The notes beneath the pieces are model-generated. The model did not search any database and was not told the origin of the DNA. It saw only the letters and a program-made list of their open reading frames with translations. From contig VZRR01010915.1 of assembly GCA_013398015.1 (NCBI GenBank), forward strand, positions 372,001-436,000: a stretch of DNA of 64,000 bases, given 5' to 3'. Position 1 is the first letter of the stretch; every line of letters begins with the position of its first letter. This DNA is from Oreocharis arfaki. Lineage: Eukaryota; Chordata; Aves; Passeriformes; Paramythiidae. A program made the translations under genes and the position numbers. Of this stretch, positions 1-14,500 are shown piece after piece.

Positions 1-3000
1 TTTTTTTGTTTCAATAAACTACACTCAAATATTACCTTTGTACTCACTTAGATAATCAAGGGGGAGAGTGTAACAAAAATAGAAATTATTTTTTGGCGGG
101 GGCTTTTCTTTAGTAGTAGAAATCGAAGGTTTATAATACCTCACCTGAGAGTTCAAACACAAATCGTCAGCTGCAAAGGCCTTGCTGCAGTGAGGTTTTC
201 AGTGCTTAGGGTAGTTTAGAGGACCAAGTAGCAATGCCAAAAGCGGAAGTAAACTCCCTCTAGCATTTTTCAGTGTAGCCTTAATCCTTTGTAAATGAAC
301 CTAGATATATGGGGGTGATGAGATTGCCCTTATTGAAGGGCTGTGTCAGAGCTAGGATAGAGTGCCTAGTTTTCAAAACGACTTTTTTTTTTTTTTTGGT
401 GCATTGTCTTACACTTTTTTCAGTGCTTACATACGGAGACTTTACAGATTATTGTTGCTCAGGGGTTGTCATGGAATTGACCACTGAGAAATTACAGGTC
501 CAAGTATTGAGTCATATGCCTTGTACTCTTTAGTCTTCCATCTTAAGAACCATGAGTTATATGTTCTGTGAAAAAAACAAGTGTGATGGTGACTTACAAA
601 AGCGTTAGCAAGTTTGTTACAGAAGAATTTGCAGCCATGGTTTGTCTAGAATGGAAGTAGGTGACTTAAATCGTAAGCCTGAGCTCTACACACAGTTGGC
701 CATCTAAGACCACCATTCTGCGACACTGCTTCCAAACTGCTAAAGTTTGTTTACACACAGGACAATTTAAGTGGCTTTTGGCTTCCACAGCACATTTACC
801 AATGTAGTGCTGGTACCTGCAAAGAAGGAGCCCCTTTGGGCAGTGATAATTGAAGCTGTTAACTGTAATAAATGTCACTAGACTCAAGGGGCCTCTGCCA
901 TGGTAAAAGAATATTTCCATTTCCTTATTAAAACAGATGTGGAAATTAACCTGTCTTAACCTTTGCTATTATCAGAGAAGATAATGTTGACACATATCCT
1001 GCACCCTCCAAAAATAATTTCTGTCTGTGACAGCATAATATTTCTTCATCAGTAATTCTCCAAGCACTTTACAGAGGTAGAGCTCAGTGTCCTCCTTACA
1101 TGTTACAGATGAGGAAACTGAGGCACAGGGGAGAAACAAACACTAGTATGCAGATAAAAAACAGCAGTCTCCTGAGCATTCAGCTGTTGTCTAATGTTTT
1201 ATCCCTGCAGTAAATTTTGAATATGGCAAGGGATCATAGAACTAACACATCTTCATGCCTTTTTTTTTCCCCCCTATCTACTTTTTAAGACTTGTCACTC
1301 AGAATAACTATTCATAGCAGACTCAGTTGCTGGTATTAATTTTAAAAAAAAATCTTACATGCAGTTATTTGTCCTTGCGTATGACTAGAATTGCCATAAG
1401 TCTTCTGTTCAAATATGAACTGCTGAAGGAGGAATTAAAACATGTTGAATTGTGGCACGGTGAATGTGTGAGGGGGGGTTGCATCTCTAAGTACGTTTAT
1501 GTAAGTGGATTGAGTCTGCTTTACAGGACAGGACACAAGTTGTATACACAATTGCAAGACCAGTTGCTGACTATTATTCAAAGGGGTTTTACTTTTAATA
1601 GCCTTTTCTCATATTTGTTAACATTTTGAAGGGAGTTCTTTGTTTTATGTTGGCATGTAATTAACGTGTTCTTATAAAAGAGTTTTTTTCTTTTAAAACA
1701 ATTTAAGCTGTTTTATTTCAATCTTCCCTAAGTATCAAAAGTCAAAATTCCGTATTATTTTGTCATCAAGTGTAAAGACCATAAGTAAAATTCGCGTTCA
1801 TCTCTGCAAAGCAGATACTCATTTTTTTAATCTGGTTTTTAAATCTGGACCTGGGAGTACCAGTGGATGCTGAATAGCATTTTCAAGGGCTCATTAATGA
1901 GTGTTTCAGAGCTAGGATAATTTCTGAATTCCTGAGGTTTGTGCTTCATATCCTTTCCTTCATCAATTTAACTGTTGTTCTACAAATTTTTATTTGTGAG
2001 CTTCACGATACCTGTATCATTGACTAGGTTGATAAGAAACTGCAGTGGGTCTAACTCTAAAAAAATGGGCCTGATTTCTAATGTTTTTTCTCAAAGCACT
2101 CTCATGTATTCCAAGTGGGTATGAGGATTTGCTTGTAAGAATCTGCATTTAGTGTGGAACTAGTATGTAGTATCTAGAAAGATGTTACTGTGTGAGAGAA
2201 TGGAATGACTGGTGAAGGCTGAAGAAAGGACTTTAATGCCTGAAGGCAGTGAATTGCTATAGAAGAGAAGGGAATGTTGAGGGTAAGAAGCTGGGTTTTC
2301 TTATAGCTGGATGGGCAGTGGAACAGGACAAAACAGAGGCGAATTCCAGTTTTATCCTGTGCATTGCATGAAATTCGTGGTTCTTGACTTGAATCTGCAG
2401 TTTCTGTCTATGACTACAAAACACAGTTTTGAGAACTGGTTAATCTATGTGTCTGTACAATGGTCTGGTTTTGTAAGGTTCATCTTAGTCTTGGGAGTCT
2501 AGATAAATTTAAAATGGTAATTGAAAGGTAGACTTCAGCATTTCATCTAAAAATTCCCTGAGCTTTGACAAGAACAGTCTTAAATGCTTTGAATCTCAGT
2601 GTTTCTTGGGAGGCTGGAGATGGGAGTGCAACTGCAAGACAAAATGTCTTCTGTAGTAGGAATTTTTGTTCCATGGCAGTAGACAGTGACAACTTTATGG
2701 AAAGCCTGTGTGCAGCACATTCTTTTTTACTGAAAATAACTATATGTACAACTGCAACTCCAGAACACAAATAACTGTTTTGCAGTGTGTGCTGTTTTGT
2801 GGCCAGCCAAGGTTTCAGCAGCATTAAGCAGTGAGGTGCAGCTCAGTGAGTGATGCTGTGCAGGTAAACAGGAAGTGATGGCATTCGGTTTGCTCATTAG
2901 TGGAAGCCCCAGGTTGCGTATGTCAGCTGGTAAATGATCTGCCAGCCTGAGACAGGTTGGAATATTATGATCTGCAGCATGCTTGTGGTTATGGTTATGT

Positions 3001-6000
3001 CATATCTCAGGAAGGCTGAAGTCTTCCATGTGCTGTCCTGAACTGAGGTTGTAGTATTTCAAAATATCTTCATGCTGTGTCTTATAAAAGAATGTCTCTC
3101 TTAATCATGTGCTGTTTGATTAGGCTTTATGTGCTATGCTGTTTACCCACACTTTAGTTGTTGGTCTGTGATCCACCGTTGAGCAGTGAGTGTTTTGAAA
3201 AGGAGTTGGCCAGCTCTAACTGACCTTGGGGATTGTGGGAGGTACTGGAAATGCAAATGAATTTCTATCTGACAACACTTGGAAAAATGTGAGCTGTCTT
3301 AAGTGGCTGGCTGAGGATTAGGAGTGAAGGATCTCTTTACTGGACAACAGCAGACTTAAGTTCAGACAAGCACTTTTACAGCTTAGATTTGTTAAACAGC
3401 AGTCCCTTGTTTCCCCCCTTTTTTTGTTGTATCACTTAATAATCACTGGTACCTTCTTCACATCAGTAAAAGATCTTCAGTGAGGATATTGCAGCTGACT
3501 TGTCTGCTTATCAGGGTACAGGCAAGGCAGGGAATCTGTTCTTAGGTATTAACTTTTATTTTTTTTAATTGGTTTTGGTCTCTTAATTCCTTAAATGTTT
3601 TGGCTGTGTGTCATCTGGAACTGTCTTCTCATGTTTCAGAAGTGATAGGAAATACCTGAAGAGGCTTTGTTATTTCTGAAAGAATTTCTTTTTTCCTTCC
3701 CCCTTCAAATAAGAAAAAGCAGCATCTCTTACACAGTGGCTTTATTTCTAATAGCCTTTGTGTATAGGTGGGAAAAAATTCATATTTTCTTAACATCTGT
3801 ACATGCAGCATTTTTAAATTGGTGGTCAGTCATGGGAAATTAAAGTGAAAAGCAAGCTTTAAGCTTGAAATTGAACACTTGGTAATTGTAGCAAATAATT
3901 TCACAAGCAGTAGAACTGGTGAGGCCTCAGTGTCTTCAGCTGAGTAATTTTTCAATTTGCACCGAATAGTTTTACTCGTATGATTGGATATTTACAAAAG
4001 GCTTTCTTATGTCAGTTCTGTCAAATAATGTGAAGTCTTGCTTTGGTTTTCCTGTCTTTGGAGCACTCAGTTGGTGTTTTGATAACAATGTCCTGTAAAT
4101 GGCATAAAAATTAGAAGATTGTTTCTAGCTACTAAACTTACTTAAATCTGCCAGCACACTTCTGAAATTCTGTATATGGTCTTTCTGTGGGAAACTTGTT
4201 TAAAATTGTGTCGGTAACATCTGAAGAGGTAGCTGTTTTGCAATACACAATTGTCTTTAAAGAAGAGATTATTAATAATTTGCTAAATGTATCTTTTGAA
4301 GCTGTAATAGCTTTAAAAATTAAAGTATTCACAGTTTGTCCAAATTAAAAATAAGTAGTAGTCAAATCCCCAGTGGGTGAACCCTGTCACATTTAGACTC
4401 AGTTGTGAAGATTCTGGAGGCAACCTGGTGTGAAAACATAAATTATAAACCAGTCTGAGAGTTGCAAAATCTGACTGACGAAAATCTAATTTTGTAGTCA
4501 AAATATTGTGGAGTCCTTGAAGAGTATTTTTAGCAACGGAAAAGCACACGTGTGGCTGTGCATGCTATCAAAAGAGCATCATCACACGTTTTTTGTTCAA
4601 GATGCAGTAACCATAAGTAGCCGGATACACTGTTTTTTGGGGGGAAAAGCCTAAAAAGACCATTAGATGCATCTGTTGTACTTATCCTGTTGTCTGGGGC
4701 CATAATCCTTGCAAATCCTCCAGGTAAAGGTGTCAGCAGTAAGCAAGAGTAGTCTGCCCTCAGCATCACCAGTCCTTCCTCTCTCCAGTTTCTTCCCATC
4801 TCAATCCCTTCCCATCTGTAGCTGAAAATTAATTACAAGTTGACACTTGTGAATACTTACCGAGGTTTTTAAAATTTGGTGGTGATGTTAATTTGTGTTC
4901 ATATTTCTCACTGTTAAGCCTGAATTGCACCTATACCATCATACTAGACAACCACGCTTAAGAAGGTTGGCTTACCTGCTCTCCAGGGCTAATAATTATT
5001 GTAGGATTCTGAACCTAATTAAACTCTTCTAAGTTTCTGTGAAAGTGCCTGGAAATCTTTTTGTCTACTCTAGCAAATGCCTCTGCTACTTAAAATGTTG
5101 CAATTGTTAGGGAAGCATACTTGGATGTTTTTTATGTGGCCTCATTAGTTAGGGGTCATTTCAATAGTGGCAGGCTTAGTCAATTCACTTAAAATTACCA
5201 TTGGAGGAGGCTGCAGTGCATGCCTTCTGTAGGAGTGCATGGTGGAGAGAACATTCTCCCTGGAAGTGGGTTATCAGCCCTTCCTAGCAGGAAGGGAACA
5301 TACTGTTCCTGCATGATAGGAGACTCCTCAATGCCAAGGAGAAAAAGCTACATTTTTTTCTTGAAGCAGGACCACTGTGCAGAAGGAAAATTAAAGTGCC
5401 AGAAAGTGCAAGTAGAGCTTGATGGTGTAGGGGAGCAAAGTCTTCCCTCGAGAAAGGGGTGGAAGTTCTGGTGGCTGGTCCCTACAGCAGATTTTATGGT
5501 TCTGTATAGAGTGATGAGATAAAACGCGTACCTGTATTGAGCACTTCAGAAACATTTTTGGAAGGTCCATATATTTGTGACACTGAAGATAAAGCAGTTG
5601 CAAAACAACAGGGAGTTGTTATCACTGTCTAATTGCAATTTTGTTTGCATTGAATGACATGAATTAATTAAAGCACTAACATTTAAAAGTGTAATTGCTT
5701 AAACCTAAGCTTATTCTGGAAAAAACCTAAGATTTCCAGTGCTGTCTCTGCTTGATTAGTCAGTGCTACATTTTGGTTGGTTTTTTTCCTTCGGAATATT
5801 TGTCATCTGGAGAAAAAAATGTCAGCCAGTGAATTCTTTCTAATTGCCTAACTTTCTGTGAATGAAGCTCAGTTTTGTATAGAGCACGGTCTCAGTTCTG
5901 ATTCTTGTCTTTCTCATTCACGAGTCTTAATGATATTGTTTCCGTATGTTCTTTCATGACTCAGCTAATGCTAGGCTATTAGAGATTGCTTTGGTACTGA

Positions 6001-9000
6001 AGCTTCCTGCTGTTGTTGTGGTCAAGATTAGAGTTAGACCTTACTAAGCATTTCTGCAGTGAAGTGGTACTTGATGTTAGCATGCCTCTGTTCCTGAACC
6101 CTGCTCTCTGAGGAAAGCTATTACCATGTTGTAATGTCAGTGAATAGCAACAGCCTTTTGTTCTTGAACAGTCACTCCAGAAGTAAACAGTGGGCTGTCT
6201 TCCTGGTCTTGTGTCAAAGAAGAAATGTGTGACCCAGGAGCACCCAGCATCGTCTGGTCAGGCTGCAGCATCTTGGCTTAGCCATAATGAGGCTTCCCAC
6301 CGTAGCAGGTCTTAGAAATACCTGCCGTGGGTACCTTCTCACCAGCTCTAGTATTGATTAGGATGTTTCCAGACACCTGCTTTATGGAGAAGAGAATAGA
6401 AATACTTATTCTATACTTACAGGTTTTGGATTGCACGTAACTATTCACCATAGCTCGCTTTTTTCCCACAGAAATGTAAAAATAGCTTATTGAGCTGAAA
6501 GTCCTCAGACTGACTTTGTGAAGAAGCTGCAGCCATTGTATAAACATGGGTTTTTTCAAGAGGTAACTCTGCTTGGAAGCAGCTGCTACTACTTGCATTC
6601 TTGCATTACAGGACAAAGTCTTTTCCTTTTTTTTTAATCTTTTTTTCCTGGTTTTATTTGTAAGACACTTTCAGGGGCTGGGAAGGATAACTTAAGAAAA
6701 GCAAGCCTGTCATGTGTGATTAACTTGTGTGTATGCAGGGTTCTGCACCTTTATGGGAAAAAAAATCACTCTTAAAATTGGGAAAAGATTGAAAGTTAGT
6801 GTTAGTGTGTCTTCAGTAGTACTGTCAACATGTAACATGTAATGATACTGAACCATTAGAGAAATACCTGAGACCTAGATGCATTTATACCAGCACCAAA
6901 ATGGGAGTGGTTAAGCACAGAGGTGATTTTGTAGCCCTTAAACTTAACTGGACAGGACCCTGAGCAAATGAACTCTAGGCTTTTAATTACCTGTTTTGTG
7001 AGCCGGAGTGTGGCCTGGAAGACTTACAGAGGTCACATCCAACCAAAGTCATTTTATGAGTCTTTGATCCTTGCACCACAACCTGTTGTCAGCTGTATGT
7101 AAACACTGAAAAAAACCATCACAATGGGTCTTGCGTTCTGTTCTGGTGTATATTGAGGTGGCTGAATATCTTACAGCTTTAATCTTGCTGCTACTCTTTG
7201 TTGTGACTTTTGGCCAACTATGTTTTAATGTCTGTCAGCCATAAGCCATCTATTGTAATGATTCTTTCTTGTAAAGAGATGTGCCACCATTTGTGTTGGC
7301 TTGCTTCACTGTTTTTTGAGAAACACTTGAGTTACAGCAAGTCATTAACTTGACAGGCCACTGCAGCAAATGTTCACACCAGAAGCTGATCAAAGTGTAC
7401 AGATATCTGCTGCCCAGTCGGAAACTGTCAGTGGCTGCTGTGATCACATTCTACAAACGTGCGGTGGCTGCTTGTGGCTAAGTTTTGCAGGCAGAAGGTG
7501 TTTTTGTGAGCCTTTTGTTGATACCACGTATCCTGCAGTATGGGTCCAGGGGTAGGACCAGCTCTTCCAGTGAGACAGCCAGCATGCAGCTGACAACATA
7601 GACTTACTGCTTCATAGCTCATCAGCTTGAAGGGTGTGACAAGTTCCTGGAATCAATGGTATGTCCTCCAGCTGGAGGTTGTGGAAAAAGTAAAGGGAAC
7701 GGAGCGGGGTTGGTTTTCATCTCCATGGCCCATCAGTTTTTGATGGACTACCTTATTTCTTTCCCCTATGCACCTTTTCCAAATATACAGCTATATAAAA
7801 AGGACAAGGTCCTCACCAAAACTCTTGAAAAAAGCAGTAGTGACAACTTCAAAATCCTTCTCCTGAAAGTACAGTAGTAACAAAGTAACCTACTACATGT
7901 CAGAAAAAAATACACTCACATTATGTTGAATTAGTGGTGTGACCTGCTCCAAAGAAATATTTACTTATAAAAGAATCCATACTTTTAAGTGCAATATTCT
8001 CTATAAGAATGCTGTGAAAAATTGGGTATATTAATTGGCTTTAAAATAGACAGTGAATACTCGCTCAGTAAATGCAGTAGAATACTCAAATTAGGATATT
8101 TGTGTAAATGTTCTCAGATGCGGAAATAAGGCAATTAAATTTGAACTTCTAAAATTGATTTTATGTGGCTAGGATTTGTATTGAATAGTGGTAAGTGAAG
8201 TTTTGCTTTCTCAAGTTTTAAATTTCGCTGATAAGTCTGTAAATTTCCTAATGGTGTGGATAATTACTTTTACCATCTTTGTTCCAGAGGCTGAGTAGCA
8301 GAGAGCTTGGCGCCACTGCTCTACATAATGAAAATTAACAGGGTGGAGTAGAAGGAGTGGGATTTTATTGTCCTTTGCACACCCCCCCCCAAAAAAAAAT
8401 ACACTTTGTATTTTTTTTCCTGTATTGCCCTTTAAATAAAAGAACGTGAGTGGTGTGACAGCAGAATTTGTAACTTTATATTCTAATATGCAAAAGCCTC
8501 ATTGCGACTTGTCAACGCTAGGAATTTGTACAATGCTAATGAGTAAGTTAAAATGTAATTGAACTCTAAACTTGGTAGACCTCAAAACCTACTTTAGATT
8601 CAGTGAAATTGTTTTCTGACTTGTAAATCAAGCTCTACTCATAGGGTAACCAAGTATACATTAAATATGTTATGATTATGCAGAATGAGGACACACTCTG
8701 TATAATATTCTTCTTTGTACTCATGGGGTAGGTGTTGGTTCAAGGTTTTATGAGCAGTTGTCAAGTTGCGACAGCTACTAGTCTACCCGGATAATCCAGT
8801 TGGTGCTTTTGCTGTTAGATTTGATAGTAAGCAATGCATAGGGAGCCCTGTCTTGACACAGGTCACTGTCTCCTATGCCTTGAATTTAAGTTGTGTGATT
8901 CCTGCCAAGACCACCCATTTCTGTGAGAAGTCCTGTTGGGTAGAGGTTAGTGGAGCTGGACTTGTTTTGGAGGGTTAAGGTTTCTTGCAGGGGTGGTGAA

Positions 9001-11420
9001 ATAGTAACTGTGGTTAAATGTGAACTGTAGAATGGCCCACCTTTGCTCCTGTGTGCTACCTTGTGTCTACAAGGTTATCAATTTCACAGTTAGACAATAT
9101 TGGAGAAATGAGGGGAAAAGGCTGTTAGAGAAGCAGAGGTTTTGAACAAAATCTGCCCAGTAGTGCCAAAAATTAGGTCATTGCCTGTTTGCAACATAGG
9201 GGGGAAAATGGCATCTCTTAGCTGACATAAAGTTGCAGTTTTGTTGTGGTAGTATTGCTAATTCTTAGGTCCCTTTTTACTCATCTGACAAGTGCAGTTA
9301 TGATTAAATTACTCACATTATTCTGCAGATTATAGGGAGAGAAGTTTTACTCGACACTTAGTTGTAGAGCATTTGAGGAGGCAACTACAAAGCACTCTTT
9401 TCATCAGACAATAATGCTTTAACTTCTTCTGTAGGTTACCAGCAAGATTAGTAGTCAGTCTGGCAACTTCTGACAGGGGGGCTGCAAAGAGGAACAGAAA
9501 TATATCTTTACTTGTTAAAGTTAACATCACAGTTCTTGGGCAAAGGTTATGTAGCTTCCCCAAGGCGTGGCTGTCAGACTATATTATGTTGACTCTGTTT
9601 TAACAAAAATGAAAGTTTTTTGATTAAAAAAACTCCAGCAAAACTTAGGCTATTCTTCTGGCTGTGGTTTTAAAACCACTTGAAAAGTGTGACCGTGGTG
9701 ATAATGATATTTAGTAGATAATCTTATAATGCAAGAAGACATGCCTGCAGTCTAGGTGTCTGCTGTCTTGGCAAGTAGTCAGTGTTGGTGAAGGCAAAGT
9801 TATCCTTTTTTGAGCCGGTAAGGAAAACCTAATAGGGAGCCCATTACTCAGGTTAGGTATAATTCATCCAGAAAGGTCTTGGAACTATAACAGATCTAAG
9901 AAAACATCTGCTTAATATTTCATGATGATCAAGGAAATACAACTTTTTGACTGATAGTGTAATAAGTAGAGAATAAAGCAGAAAACTATTATTGTGACCC
10001 TGTGTTCAAAGGGCTAACAAACTGGATTTGTATCGGATAAGTCTTATCCCCATTCAGAGAAGGACATAGTAGGACAATTAATGTCCATGTAAGAGTGACA
10101 AGGGTAGCGTGTAGCGTGATTATATTTTTTCTTGGTACGAAACTAGTGTTGTTTGCTAAACTTCCTAAAGAGAACGTAGAGGCTGAAGAAGTGCGGCAAA
10201 TATTTATAAAAGCATGTGCAGCATAAAGAAACAACTATGGAGCCATCAATACCATCTCGTAGTGTAAGAGTAAGCAGGGGCAATCAACTGAAACTAGTAG
10301 GTGGCAAAAGTCTAGATAAAAGGAACTAATTATTCACACAGTGCATAAGTAGACTGTGAAACACAATCCTGTCCAGTGTTGTCATGCTCAGAATTTCATG
10401 TGGGTCTGAGAAGTGAATAGATAAATTCGCAAAGGAAGAATGAGGTATGTGCTGTAAAACACGTGCTGGCTGGGGGAGCTTTGAGCTCCAACCTGGCACC
10501 TCCTGGGGATATGCTTCCATAGTTGTAATGGTGTACTCTGGTATTTTTACCTTCTCTTGGCATCTGGTGCTGCTGGAGAGTAGATCCTAGGCTAGATAGC
10601 CTCTGGTCTGGTCCATTACAGATCATTTAAGCTTTATGTCCTTATGACTTGGCTGCTAAACGAATATTCTTCGAGGGCTTCCATTTTCCTTCTTTCATGG
10701 GACTCTTAAGGTAAGACACATACATAGTAGAAAATATGCTCAAGAATGTTCTAGTGGCTGAAGCAATCTGGTTTGGAATAATCTTCATCTCTTATTAAAA
10801 TCTCTTAGTTTGAAAACACAACAATTTCTGATTGCCAGCTGGGAATGAGACTAGCTCATGAAAATTCTCAAACCATGCCCAGGAATTTTCAGAGTTCCCT
10901 GGTTGGCATAGGTTAAAATTGTGCCAGAGACCATTTAAACAATTAAGCAATGTATTCCAGTTGCATTCCAGTACCCAAGAGTGAGTCCAGGCACTGTGTA
11001 ATTTACAGCAGTTTCATCTTGAATATTGTGTTTGTATCCAGTTTGAAGTGCTACACAGACATTTCCTTGCACAGAAGGGCTTCTCTGTGTGGCTCTCATA
11101 GTTACTGATCTGCTTCTTACAGGCAAAATCTCTTTGCTAATTTTCATGGAAAAGAATGAAAAGTTCATTTGGGTTCTTAAGGTGTCTAAATATTGCACAG
11201 AAGTGAAAATCTAGAGCATAGGAGTGGTGTGGGGTCATTTGAACTTCATGATGTTAACTACCTGGGAAATTGAAGTGGCAAAAATCTATATGGATATATC
11301 TGTTTAGCAGCAAAGTTGCTGCCTAGAACAAGGAACAAAATTAAGAGATGCTTTGGGAAAGGATCAGTTACAGAATTTATTATTTTTTCCTTAAAAATAA
11401 TAGCTACCTTTTCTTTTTAG
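1..11420 (+). other. WASL intron 1 (3' portion); no exon recognised
   Basis: This is AT-rich sequence upstream of exon 2. I looked for exon 1, which should encode a poly-proline stretch and LLTPQENESLF-like residues in GC-rich DNA; neither is present, so exon 1 lies before the window. Open frames of 60-112 codons occur on both strands, but none resembles a known protein. It contains a MIR-like remnant near 1060, a T15 run at 383-397 and a C9-A9 run at 8382-8399. Confidence 0.85.
1058..1138 (+). repeat. MIR-like (CORE-SINE) remnant
   Basis: The block has CAAGCACTTTACAGAGG followed by ACAGATGAGGAAACTGAGGC, close to the conserved 3' part of the amniote MIR/CORE-SINE consensus. The middle part is diverged. 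It is a short, old copy in intron 1. Confidence 0.6.
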
Positions 11421-11555
11421 ACGATGTCTTCAGCAGTTGTTCAGATATACGCAGCAGATCGCAATGCCATGTGGTCAAAGAAATGCTGTGGTGTAGCTTG
11501 CCTTGTAAAGGACAATCCACAGAGGTCGTATTTTATCAGAATATTTGACATTAAG
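11421..11555 (+). CDS. WASL: WASL exon 2 (WH1 domain, first part)
   Basis: It has 45 whole codons, phase 0 at both ends, beginning Thr-Met-Ser-Ser-Ala. The acceptor is a T-rich tract ending in TAG and the donor is GTAAGC. It encodes the first strands of the WH1 fold (VVQIYAADRN, then MWSKKC). WH1 binds WIP-family proteins. The residue after Asn is Ala in NAMW, where I recall Cys in the human protein. Confidence 0.97.
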
Positions 11556-14500
11556 GTAAGCATCTTTTTTCTTTTTCAGACTCTTTAAGTTTGGTTGTAT
11601 TCATTCTCCATTTTAAATTCAATGAGTATGTAGGTTGTAGCTATGCATTCACAGAAATTCTCAAGTAGGTGGTTGTGCTTTAAGCAGTGCAATTGCAGTG
11701 GTTATTAATAGGCAATTGCAACTTTCTCAGATACTCTAAACACTTTCATGTATGTCATCTTTAATGGATGAAATAAATATCAGATTCAATTTTTTTACAG
11801 CTCTCAGAAGCTGTCCTCTACAGATCTGATTAATCACATTAGTGGAAATTAGTATATTGTCACTGATATGGATCGCTATCAAAATTCTAGCAGGTGTCAC
11901 TACTTTGGATGGTTTAAGAAAATAGGTGCTGTCTTGTTTATGGGTGGAAACAGTCTTTTTGAACAGTGTGGTGGTGCATGTGAAAACTGCAGATAAACAA
12001 GTTGTGTGCTCGGACTTTTTGGGAGGGTTTTGGTGGCTTTTTCTTTCATTCCTCCTCCACAATATATACACTCATACTGAAGATCTTTGTCCTGTTATAA
12101 TATTCCACTCAAGAGAGTGGGAACTGAGAGACAAAGTGTCCAAGATGTGTTTTCATAACAGAAATGATGCTGAGAAACCTAAGTCCTGCTGACTATGCTG
12201 AGTCTTTGGAAAGCTTCCCATTATCTCTGAGGACAGGAAACAGCTCTTTATCTGTCAGTATTCAGTGGCTGAAGTCTCTCAGATTTGTTCAGGATTGCCA
12301 GTTAGCACTTGCATTTGACTTTGTGATTTGGTCACTTGACTGTTAAGGCTTAGTGAGAAACCTCTTCCTTGGGTGCTGAACTGTAATGTTATTTAAATAC
12401 ATGAGACTTCTTAAAAAGATGAGATTTTTGTTCTCTTTAAGTTAACTGTTTTCAAGTCAAGCCTGAGATAAGAACAGGAGACCAGAAGCCTCCTTTATAG
12501 CTGTTGCTGTTTTGTGACTGTATTCTTATGACTGGTCACTATCACTGCTCTCAGTATCACTGTTGCAGGGTTGTAGAACTTGAAAGAAGTTTTTGGAAAC
12601 AGCCAGGAATTTGAACGCAACACGGTGACCCAAAGGAATTGGCTTTCATAGCTCTTCCACAAGCTTTGGTGTATTTTGATTTTCTTTGAGCTTATCCATT
12701 GGGTTAGTAAGCAAGGCAGATGTTTAACACTATGCTGGTCCAATTCTTAATAGGTTCTGCTGTAAAAGAAATTTAACTCTGCAGTTTCATCTGACGTTTT
12801 TCAGTCTCTTTTTGTGTTTGTTTTCTTCTTCTTTTCAGGATGGGAAATTACTGTGGGAGCAGGAGCTGTACAATAACTTTGTATATAATAGTCCTAGAGG
12901 ATATTTTCATACCTTTGCTGGAGATGTGAGTCTCAATGTCTTTTAATTCATATTTTAAAATGCCTTTGGTTTGAACAGTATCTTCTTCTAATGTGACCGA
13001 GGTTATTAATTAATTCTGTAAATTATTTATAAAAGCTTATTTATTCAAGGAAATCTTTTTGGTATCTCAACTAGAAAATGTAATATGTAGTATAGAAGCA
13101 TAAAACATGCTTCTTTTTTTTCAGCTTTCTTTAATGAAATTACATTTTGACTTGCAGATGATGTTTACTACGTATCGTGTATTCTTAAAGCACAAATTTT
13201 CCTCTCCCCTCCCCTCTTTGATTTGAAGGTACAGGATTTTACTCATGTCTGTTAGCCATGATCTCTAGAAACTTGATTAGTAGACAGACATTCCTAAGAT
13301 ACAGTGTTTCACTAAGACTTGGTTCCAAATTTGCAGTGATGATTTTTTCTGGTTATACCTTTAGAAAGGTGTAAGACAACATTTCAGAAAGGCTTTAAAA
13401 CATCTTCTTAGTCATGGGGGGGAATATTTAATGTTTTTCAGACATGTCAAGTTGGTCTTAATTTTGCTAATGAAGAAGAAGCTAAACTATTCCGCAAAAC
13501 AGTAACAGATTTACTTGGACGACGGCAGAGAAAATCTGGTAAATATTCAAATTAATCTTAAATTCAGACTTGTTTATGTTGTTGGGGGGGAAGGGGGGCA
13601 GGAAGCTACTGCTATATCTGAAAGCCACTGGAGGCACTACTGCCATACTTATGTTTTGAAGTAATTATGCTATTAAACCGTGCTTCTTTCTCTATTGTGC
13701 AAAAATTAATATTTTTCTGAAACAACTCACCTTGGTGTCTTGTTCTATAAGTCTCTGTGTAAGTTGAGACCCCAAGGTTGTGATTTGAAAATATAGATCA
13801 GGGGAAATAAAAATGGTAAGCTGACATTGGGAAAACTAGAAATCTTTCTTTAAGTTGTTTTCATATTTGAATAAACCCTCTTTTAGCCCTTGGCTGTTTA
13901 TAACTGATTTGTTAAATTCAGCCCAAGTGGGTTGTAACCAAAATTTTACCATCTGATATGTTCAGTAGTTCACGAATTTTTGGAATTGATCCAGCAGTTA
14001 GTAGAGAAATATCTTTTATTCAGAACTAGTGAACTTGGCTTAGGCCAAGAACAGAAGACATAATGTGCCTATACTGTCCTTAGCAGCACAAGACAGTGAA
14101 GCACAGCATGCTTTTTGCCAGCTGCAAGATGCCTTGGGAACATGGTCAGTGCTTTAAAGGGAGCTCAGGCTTCCTACAGATCTTGTCCTGGTCGTTTTCC
14201 AGGGAGCCCATAAACAACTTTCCTGTCTTGACAGCCTATGTCCATGAAGGATAAAGTGATACAAAATACAGGCTTAGAACTAGATGTGTTCAGATGTGTA
14301 AGATGTAGTGTGGACCTGTGTGCGTGCTACAGGATGTAGTTTTGTAATCCATTCTGGAACTGAATTGCAGTAGCACTGTAGTGTAAACTACTGTAAAAGG
14401 AGGAAGCCTTCATCCTGGAGAGCTGCCCTTGCAGGTATTCTTGGAAATGTGCATTATCTGTATGTATTCACTTGGATTTCACCAAGGCATGGTGACTCAG

